41,469 bases of DNA. Origin: a virus. The stretch covers positions 1 through 41,469 of the IMG/VR virus record IMGVR_UViG_3300046376_000041, one strand, 5' to 3'. The position numbers were made by a program, and so were the translations under genes. The notes under the pieces are model-generated. The model was not told the DNA's origin, searched no databases, and saw nothing but the letters and a program-made list of their open reading frames with translations. This document shows positions 37,190-41,469 of the stretch, one piece after another. Position 1 is the stretch's first letter. Each line of letters opens with the position of its first letter.

Positions 37190-37557
37190 TGCCCGCTAGA
37201 CTTAACCCGCGACAGGATGAAAGAGCCCGCTCAGCCATCCAGACAACACAGTTGTGCAGGCGATTGAACGCGTTTGCTTTAGGACAGCCAGATCCAGCCG
37301 GCGGAAATGGGCGCAATCCGCGCGAAAAGTTCGAAATGTCCGACGCACAAATCCGCGCTGCGCTCGGTCTGCTGCGCAAAACCATCCCCGATCTCGCCGT
37401 CACCACCATCGCCGGCGACGCCGCAAATCCCGTCTCGTTCGTCATCCGCGCGCCGTCGCCCGTCGAGTCCACGCAGCAATGGCTCGCGCAATACGCCCCC
37501 AAGACCATCGACGCGCAGCCCGCAGAGACGGACGACGCGCCAGTGCCGACGGAATAA
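37189..37557 (+). CDS. Hypothetical protein, possible small-terminase-like, 122 aa
   Basis: The middle region, SAIQTTQLCRRLNAFALG then EKFEMSDAQIRAALGLLRKTIPDLAVTTIAG, resembles proteins found beside terminase genes in other phages (with the pattern MSxxQxxAAxxLLxKxxPDL), some annotated as small-terminase-like. The C terminus is acidic and flexible. It ends the rightward operon; GTG 37186 or ATG 37189 is the start. No other small terminase candidate is seen, so this is the best one, but the support is weak. Confidence 0.55.
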   Translation: MPARLNPRQDERARSAIQTTQLCRRLNAFALGQPDPAGGNGRNPREKFEMSDAQIRAALGLLRKTIPDLAVTTIAGDAANPVSFVIRAPSPVESTQQWLAQYAPKTIDAQPAETDDAPVPTE

Positions 37558-37558
37558 T

Positions 37559-37771
37559 TTAGCGAAACCCCTCGATCCAGCGGCGCACAGCAGATGCATC
37601 GCCGTCCATGAGATACCGCATCCCAAGCATCATCAGGTGGGGGTTGCAGCCCAATTCCGGGTGCTTGTCCAGGTCGCTGCCCATCGAGGCCACAGCATTC
37701 GCCAGGTCACCGTCGTCGAGGTATTCCAACGCCCGGCGCTTGCACCAGGCAAGATGTTCTGTCCGTGTCAT
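37559..37771 (-). CDS. Hypothetical protein, 70 aa
   Basis: A 70-residue helical protein beginning MTRTEHLAWCKRRALEYLDDGDLANAVASMGSDLDKHP and ending YLMDGDASAVRRWIEGFR (key parts). The pattern TEHLxWCKxRALEYxDxGDLxxAxASMxSDLxKHPE is common in small phage proteins of unknown role. ATG 37771 overlaps the stop of the HTH gene (ATGA). The stop lies one base beyond the convergent rightward gene. Confidence 0.75.
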   Translation of the reverse strand: MTRTEHLAWCKRRALEYLDDGDLANAVASMGSDLDKHPELGCNPHLMMLGMRYLMDGDASAVRRWIEGFR

Positions 37772-37974
37772 CGCACTCTCCAATCATCCGGCACCGCGTG
37801 CTTCTCGTGACACGCAGCCATGCGCAACAGCCAGCGTGCGATACTCGGCGGAATGTCGGCTCTCCCGGTTGCCCAGCGCCAGACAATCACGTTGTCGCAT
37901 TCGAGGATGGCGGCCAACTGGCGTTGCGACCAGCCGATTGATCGCAGCGCCGTCTGCAGTTCGTCAGCCGTCAT
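37768..37974 (-). CDS. Small XRE-type HTH protein, 68 aa
   Basis: MTADELQTALRSIGWSQRQLAAILECDNVIVWRWATGRADIPPSIARWL is an HTH whose recognition part is RQLAAILECDNVIVWRWATG. A short helical tail follows. It is coded inside the operon driven by the promoter at 38527-38556, so it may autoregulate by binding the inverted repeats there. ATG 37974 overlaps the preceding stop. Confidence 0.8.
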   Translation of the reverse strand: MTADELQTALRSIGWSQRQLAAILECDNVIVWRWATGRADIPPSIARWLLRMAACHEKHAVPDDWRVR

Positions 37975-38168
37975 GCGCGTTTCGCCCGGATCATGCGAGC
38001 GCGCTGCGCCCGAAGCTCGTCGGCTTCCTTCACCGTCGCAGCGTGCAGCGCCTTGGTGCGCTCCAGCAGCGCGTCGATGTCTGCGCCGAGGCTGCGGATG
38101 CGACGCCCGAACGTGTCGGCGTCAATGCGGCCCATGATCTGGCGAGTAAGTGCGTCGGTCTTGGTCAC
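37971..38168 (-). CDS. Coiled-coil protein, 65 aa
   Basis: A helical protein (RIRSLGADIDALLERTKALHAATVKEADELRAQRARMIRAKRA, heptads of Leu/Ile/Ala). I place the start at GTG 38168 because CGAAACCGGAGACAGAC lies just upstream, the same sequence that precedes the 38500 start. The frame is open further up to 38237. Function unknown. Confidence 0.6.
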   Translation of the reverse strand: MTKTDALTRQIMGRIDADTFGRRIRSLGADIDALLERTKALHAATVKEADELRAQRARMIRAKRA

Positions 38169-38209
38169 TGGTCTGTCTCCGGTTTCGTTGCGGAAGATGC
38201 GGAAGGATT

Positions 38210-38500
38210 TCATCGCAATGCGTTCCGCACGATCCACGCACGCGGAATACCGCCGTCGTCATACTCAGCATTAAAGAACTCGCGCGGTGTCGCATGCTTA
38301 CCCTTCCAGCGCGGATCTGCAGCAGGGTCATCAAGCGCCACCACAACACACTCGCCGTAACCCCAGAACTCAAAGGCGGGGATCTTGCTGGCAGCTCTCT
38401 CGGCGCTGTCGGTCGCGTGTATTACGCACTCAGGTGCTGAGTGTTCATCGTGCGCCTCCAGCCGAATGATAACGTGCGTCCTGCTCGGGTGAATGTTCAT
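38210..38500 (-). CDS. Hypothetical protein, 96 aa
   Basis: First gene of the leftward operon. An alpha/beta protein: HVIIRLEAHDEHSAPECVIHATDSAERAASKIP then FEFWGYGECVVVALDD and a C-terminal segment GIPRAWIVRNALR. ATG 38500 follows CCGGAGACAGACG. The transcription start inferred from the promoter at 38527-38556 is only some 20 bases upstream. No family is recognised. Confidence 0.65.
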   Translation of the reverse strand: MNIHPSRTHVIIRLEAHDEHSAPECVIHATDSAERAASKIPAFEFWGYGECVVVALDDPAADPRWKGKHATPREFFNAEYDDGGIPRAWIVRNALR

Positions 38501-38518
38501 CGTCTGTCTCCGGTTTCG

Positions 38519-38570
38519 ATGTCCGCAATATATGTCGTCAGAACGACGACTGTCAACAGAATGCGGACAT
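38519..38570 (-). promoter_or_regulatory. Near-consensus leftward promoter within nested inverted repeats
   Basis: On the minus strand TTGACA (38556-38551) and TATATT (38532-38527) are 18 bases apart. The promoter is bracketed by ATGTCCGCA (38519-38527) and TGCGGACAT (38562-38570), perfect 9-base arms. Inside the spacer lies GTCGT-CAGA-ACGAC (38534-38547). Two operators for one or two regulators are likely. Confidence 0.82.
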
Positions 38571-38596
38571 TTCTCCATACGTCTTTCGCATGACTG

Positions 38597-38806
38597 ATGC
38601 GTGATTCGTTCATCGACGACCGTCTGCTCGACCGCATCATGCGGGAGATCTACCCCCAGATGATCGTGGCGTGTCGCGCGATGTCGCCCGAGGCGGTGCG
38701 CCAGTTCATCGCGGAGATGCAGCCGGCGATCCGGCGGGACTATCGTCTGGCGCAGATGCGGGCACTGACCGCTGACCGGCAGCAGCGCAATGCCACAGAC
38801 TGGTGA
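38597..38806 (+). CDS. Hypothetical protein, 69 aa
   Basis: Rightward, divergent from the 38500 gene. A helical protein: MRDSFIDDRLLDRIMREIYPQMIVACRAMSPEAVRQFIAEMQPAIRRDYRLAQMRALTAD in key parts. The start ATG 38597 lies 27 bases beyond the inverted repeat at 38562-38570. No strong ribosome-binding site is visible. No family is recognised. Confidence 0.55.
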   Translation: MRDSFIDDRLLDRIMREIYPQMIVACRAMSPEAVRQFIAEMQPAIRRDYRLAQMRALTADRQQRNATDW

Positions 38807-38883
38807 ACGTGAGCGATGTTCTCCGTCTGGAAATCAATCTTATCGGACGGAATGACCCAGCCGCCGACGTCTAGACCTCTCGG

Positions 38884-39030
38884 ATGATTGTCGGCTGGCC
38901 GCAGGACCGCATAAAGCCACGAACCGAACCGCCCACGATCGGCGCAAACCGGACCACCTCGCTCAACGATATCAACCGATTATTCACCAGCACGTCACAG
39001 CGCACACCCGCGCCGCAGCGTAGACGCTGA
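38884..39030 (+). CDS. Possible small protein, 48 aa
   Basis: In the 38807-39065 interval the best ORF is ATG 38884 to TGA 39030. It would give a basic, Thr/Pro/Arg-rich product (MIVGWPQDRIKPRTEPP...). A weaker 23-codon ORF (GTG 38803) overlaps the previous stop. Neither has a clear ribosome-binding site, and nothing else is recognised in this stretch. Confidence 0.3.
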   Translation: MIVGWPQDRIKPRTEPPTIGANRTTSLNDINRLFTSTSQRTPAPQRRR

Positions 39031-39065
39031 CGGTGTCTACACCTCAAACTGGAGAGACAAGTTTC

Positions 39066-39575
39066 ATGGCAACGACTTTTCCGATTCCTGAAGGCAGCGT
39101 CATCATCATCCCCGGTGGCCCCGACAATACGCTTCCCGGACAGCCGCCCGGCATCTGGCCAAGCCCAGGCCACCCAGCACATCCCATCGTGCTACCGCCG
39201 CCGCCGCCTGGGATCTGGCCGCCACCTGTCAGCATCTGGCCGCCGACTCCGCTGCCGCCGGATTATCCGATGCCGCCGGGCAGCATCTGGCCGCCTGTCG
39301 TTGGCGGCGGCCCGGTCTATCCGCCGCATCCGGATCAAGGTCTGCCCGGTTCACAGCCGCATCCTGACCAAGGTCTTCCTGGCGATCAGCCATACCCGGA
39401 TCAGGGGCTTCCAGGTGTCCCTGGGCATCCAGACCACGGCCTGCCATCGCAGAAGTTCTTGGTGGCGATCGTCGCAGTGAGTGCGGCCGGCGGCCTGGAT
39501 GTCGTTGGCTACACCGTCGTCGATCCGTCGCTGTCGGTTGGCTATCCGCTGCCGCCTCATCCTGAACCGAAGTAA
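39066..39575 (+). CDS. Proline-rich repeat protein, 169 aa
   Basis: Residues 15-85 are made of GIWPPP-type units (PPGIWPSPGH, PPGIWPPPVSIWPPTP, PGSIWPPVVGGG). Residues 90-130 hold four copies of a HPDQGLPG octapeptide. The C-terminal 40 residues form a small beta domain (KFLVAIVAVSAAGGLDVVGYTVVDP). ATG 39066 follows CTGGAGAGACAAG. The layout suggests a rod-like structural or surface protein. No signal peptide is seen. Function unknown. Confidence 0.65.
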   Translation: MATTFPIPEGSVIIIPGGPDNTLPGQPPGIWPSPGHPAHPIVLPPPPPGIWPPPVSIWPPTPLPPDYPMPPGSIWPPVVGGGPVYPPHPDQGLPGSQPHPDQGLPGDQPYPDQGLPGVPGHPDHGLPSQKFLVAIVAVSAAGGLDVVGYTVVDPSLSVGYPLPPHPEPK

Positions 39576-39585
39576 CGCCGGTCTG

Positions 39586-39807
39586 ATGTCTGAGCCGACC
39601 GGCAATGGTGGCCATACGACTGTCATCCAAGCCGGGATCAAGCTGGGGCAGTCAGTCGTGCATGGACTGGCGCCCCAGTTCCTCGCCCTCATCATCGTCA
39701 ATGTGCTGTTCCTGGCGGGTCTGTTCTGGTTCGTGGACGCCCGCGCCACGCACACCGCGTCGGTGCTCAATCAATTGCTGCAGGCGTGCCTCGCCAATCC
39801 CCGCTGA
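39586..39807 (+). CDS. Single-span membrane protein, holin-like candidate, 73 aa
   Basis: The pattern GGHTTVIQAGIKLGQSVVHGLAPQFLALIIVNVLFLAGLFWFVDARATHTASVLNQLLQAC, by key parts, has one transmembrane segment (FLALIIVNVLFLAGLFWFV) with a short periplasmic helix. Similar small proteins occur in many phages and have been proposed as holins. The last codons and the stop TGA lie inside the first repeat of mini-array E (LANPR, stop), so that insertion has set the current C terminus. Confidence 0.65.
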   Translation: MSEPTGNGGHTTVIQAGIKLGQSVVHGLAPQFLALIIVNVLFLAGLFWFVDARATHTASVLNQLLQACLANPR

Positions 39808-39880
39808 CGCAGGGAACACGCACTGGCCACGGCGGCGAGCAATGCGAGTTTCGGTTCAACCCCGCGAGTGCGGGGAACAC
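39791..39880 (-). CRISPR. CRISPR-like mini-array E (2 repeats, 1 spacer)
   Basis: Repeats at 39791-39819 (degenerate, GCAGGG and CCAATCCCC) and 39852-39880 (near consensus) flank a 32-nt spacer at 39820-39851. In crRNA orientation the spacer encodes KLALLAAVASA and matches 39959-39990, the signal peptide codons of the next gene (KAILLAAVASV), at 23 of 32 positions including a 13-base run. The gene lies on the opposite strand from the array. Confidence 0.87.
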
Positions 39881-39955
39881 GCCATCCATGTCATGGGGAG
39901 CCATCCATGTCTATTGGCCGAAGTGTCTACAACGCACACCAAAAGGAGTGACCCC

Positions 39956-40624
39956 ATGAAAGCCATTCTGCTCGCCGCCGTTGCCAGCGTTGCCCTGCTT
40001 GCCGCTCCGGCCCATGCCACCCAGATCACCGCGTTCGGCCAGACCAGCCAGGCCAACACCATCACCGCGACGGCCAACGGCACCGGCACGCAGACCACCA
40101 TCACCACCAATGGCACGGGCGCGTCTGTGCTGATCGATCAGTTGTTCGGCGTCGTCACGCCACCGGCCATTGCGGGCTTCTTCAGCCTCACCGCAACCAG
40201 CATCGACGCGGCACAGACAGCACTGGGTGCGATTATCCAGCACTACGCCGGCAGTTTCAGCCTAACCTCGGGCGCCGGTGGCACGGGCACCAACGAACTC
40301 AGCGGCACGTTCTCCGACGCGGCATTCGGCGTGAATGGCGGCACGCAGTTGTCGGTCAACGTCGCCAACCCACCCGATACCCTGTCGCTGTCGTCCAGCG
40401 TGATACCGGCGGCTGATCTGGTGGCGCCGTCGTCGTTCACGCTGAGCATGTCGAACCTCGGCGCGCTCTCGCTCGACAACGCCACGATCGCGGCGTTCAC
40501 CTCGTCGTTCTCGGGTGTCGCCAACGCCACGACCGTCGCGGCGGTGCCTGAGCCTGCATCGTTTGGGCTGCTCGCCGTCGGCATGCTGGGCATCCGCCTG
40601 TTCGCCCGGCGGCGCGTTGTCTAA
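39956..40624 (+). CDS. PEP-CTERM sorting-signal protein
   Basis: A 222-residue exported protein. Residues 1-21 (MKAILLAAVASVALLAAPAHA) are a Sec signal peptide. The mature part is Thr/Ser/Gly/Asn-rich and beta-structured. The C terminus has the tripartite PEP-CTERM signal: VPEPASFGLLAVGMLGIRLFARRRVV, that is the Pro-Glu-Pro motif, a transmembrane stretch and a basic end. In bacteria this signal is processed by an exosortase. A phage carrying it implies surface display in the host. AAAAGGAG precedes ATG 39956. Confidence 0.9.
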   Translation: MKAILLAAVASVALLAAPAHATQITAFGQTSQANTITATANGTGTQTTITTNGTGASVLIDQLFGVVTPPAIAGFFSLTATSIDAAQTALGAIIQHYAGSFSLTSGAGGTGTNELSGTFSDAAFGVNGGTQLSVNVANPPDTLSLSSSVIPAADLVAPSSFTLSMSNLGALSLDNATIAAFTSSFSGVANATTVAAVPEPASFGLLAVGMLGIRLFARRRVV

Positions 40625-41003
40625 CGACTGGAATGCCACTACATTCCCAGCAACCGGGTGCCGTTGCTAGCGACACCCGGCCGTCGCTATCAACGACTCG
40701 GCCGCCGGTTAGGCTAGCTAGGATCACTGTTTTCCGGAGGGTTCGGGCGCCCTTAACTCGCGGGCTCGGACCCAAACCGGCGGGGCTGCACCATACAACC
40801 CCGCCGGCCCAGGCGGTCAGAAGCGGAACACGATCAAGACCCGTATCCGCTTCCGGCCGACCCGGATCACGATCAGGACTTTCATCCCTTCGTTCTCCGG
40901 TGCGATCGCGCCCTGTCAGGGCGACATTGCCCAGACTCGCGGGCAATCGATCGCGCACCAGCCATAGCACGCACGACGACACCGAAACCATCCGGGCGAT
41001 GCC
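40625..41003. other. Structured intergenic region with hairpins
   Basis: Apart from the leftward micropeptide ORF at 40817, I see no gene in this 379-base stretch. It contains CCGGGTG (40654-40660) pairing with CACCCGG (40674-40680), the 9-bp stem CCGGCGGGG (40777-40785) with CCCCGCCGG (40799-40807), and CGCCCT-GTC-AGGGCG (40909-40923). None is followed by a T run on either strand. It may be a transcript boundary or hold structured RNA. Confidence 0.5.
40817..40885 (-). CDS. Basic hydrophobic micropeptide, 22 aa
   Basis: ATG 40885 to TGA 40817 on the minus strand, with GGAGAACGAAGGG upstream. The product starts MKVLIVIRVGRKRIR and ends IVFRF: alternating Ile/Val/Leu and Arg/Lys, like those at 3479 and 17698. 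A hairpin (40909-40923) lies 23 nt upstream, though with a different loop (GTC). Support is by analogy, and the opposite orientation weakens it. Confidence 0.42.
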   Translation of the reverse strand: MKVLIVIRVGRKRIRVLIVFRF

Positions 41004-41174
41004 ATGAACCTGCTGCTGCTCATCATCGTGCTGGTGCTGCTGTTCGGCGGCCTGGGCGGCGGATATTACGGATATCGCGGCGGTTACTATGGCTACGGTG
41101 GCTACGGCGGCATCGGGCTTGTGGTGCTCATCCTGGTGATCCTGGTGCTGTTCGGCGGCGGGCGGTTCTGGTGA
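41004..41174 (+). CDS. Gly/Tyr-rich membrane protein, 56 aa
   Basis: Two hydrophobic segments (LLLLIIVLVLLFGGLG and IGLVVLILVILVLFGG) flank a Gly/Tyr loop (GGYYGYRGGYYGYGGYGG). The layout resembles small DUF3309-type membrane proteins of proteobacteria. It is too short for many gene finders. GTGA overlap joins it to the next small gene. Role unknown; membrane-linked exclusion or lysis are options. Confidence 0.6.
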   Translation: MNLLLLIIVLVLLFGGLGGGYYGYRGGYYGYGGYGGIGLVVLILVILVLFGGGRFW

Positions 41175-41245
41175 CGGGCGCCTATGTGATCGTCGCACTT
41201 GATCTCGTCATGTTCGCGTGGGTTATCGGAGGGCTGTTCTGGTGA
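41171..41245 (+). CDS. Membrane micropeptide, 24 aa
   Basis: From GTG 41171 to TGA 41245, overlapping both neighbours by GTGA. The product (VTGAYVIVALDLVMFAWVIG, then GLFW) is one transmembrane segment. It ends with FW like the preceding product (GGGRFW), which may mean a duplicated end. The double overlap is the main support for translation. Confidence 0.5.
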   Translation: MTGAYVIVALDLVMFAWVIGGLFW

Positions 41246-41469
41246 GGCGCAACCAGGTGGGCTTAAAGCTGGGCACGATGCTGCCTGGCTCGACCGATAA
41301 CGGCGAGCCTGGTGTTCCGGTAACAGGCGAAGCCTTGAACGTGCAGGAGGCGATCGACGACCTCGACCTGCGGCTGGCCGTGCTCAGCACCAGGCTCGAC
41401 CTGCTGAGCGCCACGATCGCAGTCCTCACCGGCAACGCGAAAGCCACTCGGGATGCCGACGCTGACACC
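41242..41469 (+). CDS. 5' part of the junction-spanning 75-aa protein
   Basis: Starts at GTG 41242, overlapping the preceding stop by GTGA. The visible part reads VRRNQVGLKLGTMLPGSTDNGEPGVPVTGEALNVQEAIDDLDLRL in key parts; the frame continues at base 2 of the window and ends at 145. A basic start is followed by a Gly/Pro linker and a helical segment. No family is recognised. Confidence 0.7.
   Translation, partial: MRRNQVGLKLGTMLPGSTDNGEPGVPVTGEALNVQEAIDDLDLRLAVLSTRLDLLSATIAVLTGNAKATRDADADT
41343..41469. repeat. Terminal direct repeat, right copy (circular overlap)
   Basis: Identical to bases 1-127. See the left copy for interpretation. Confidence 0.93.

Noticed and set aside
39820-39851. 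Match of spacer E to the 3' end of the 39586 gene on its left side
   Set aside because: Only seven leading bases agree; the match to the signal peptide codons at 39959-39990 is far better.
1-41469. tRNA genes, integrase, DNA polymerase or cas genes
   Set aside because: None seen by reading the translated frames and the sequence; a profile search would be decisive.

Overview
The window is a complete, circularly closed phage genome of about 41.34 kb. Its last 127 bases repeat its first 127, which looks like an assembly overlap, and one gene runs across the junction. Virion genes follow the P22-like podovirus plan: large terminase, P22-type portal, scaffold, N4-gp56-type major capsid protein, a gp4-like adaptor, a gp10-like DNA-stabilisation protein and three ejection-type proteins. 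There is no tape-measure or tail-tube gene. High GC, a GcrA-like regulator, a D12 adenine methylase, type I-E-like CRISPR repeats and a PEP-CTERM protein suggest an alphaproteobacterial host, perhaps Acetobacteraceae. The host is an inference.

Layout: (1) 41.0-0.4 kb, small membrane and accessory genes across the junction. (2) 0.55-24 kb, rightward packaging, head, tail and ejection genes, interrupted by a leftward HNH endonuclease gene. (3) 24-26 kb, a leftward run of overlapping small genes (HTH, membrane and coiled-coil proteins), apparently interrupted by a rightward HTH cassette with direct repeats. (4) 26-27.3 kb, a clan GH-A-like glycoside hydrolase. (5) 30.5-27.7 kb, a leftward early operon ending in an ERF single-strand annealing protein. 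(6) 30.8-31.6 kb, a lambda-like immunity region: leftward repressor, rightward Cro-like gene, and three sites of the form GGAC-N5-GTCC. (7) 31.6-37.6 kb, a rightward operon coupled by ATGA/GTGA overlaps: GcrA-like protein, C5 methyltransferase, VRR-NUC nuclease, adenine methylase, RepA-like helicase, iteron-like repeats and a NusG-like protein. (8) 38.5-37.6 kb, a leftward operon behind a near-consensus promoter. (9) 38.6-40.6 kb, small accessory genes and the PEP-CTERM protein.

The most unusual feature is a set of five dispersed CRISPR-like mini-arrays (11 repeats, 6 spacers of 32 nt) with no cas genes. All have the same orientation, and the low-coordinate repeat is usually the degenerate one. 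In each locus the spacer resembles the sense strand of a neighbouring phage gene, often differing at synonymous positions. These could be RNA anti-CRISPRs, weapons against related phages, or footprints of recombination with host arrays.

A second unusual theme is a set of 22-26-residue basic, beta-branched micropeptides. Each lies 18-23 nt downstream of an RNA hairpin; two hairpins share the loop GTGGG on entirely different stems. The immunity region indicates a temperate phage, but no integrase is visible. With the helicase and iterons this suggests possible plasmid-like lysogeny.
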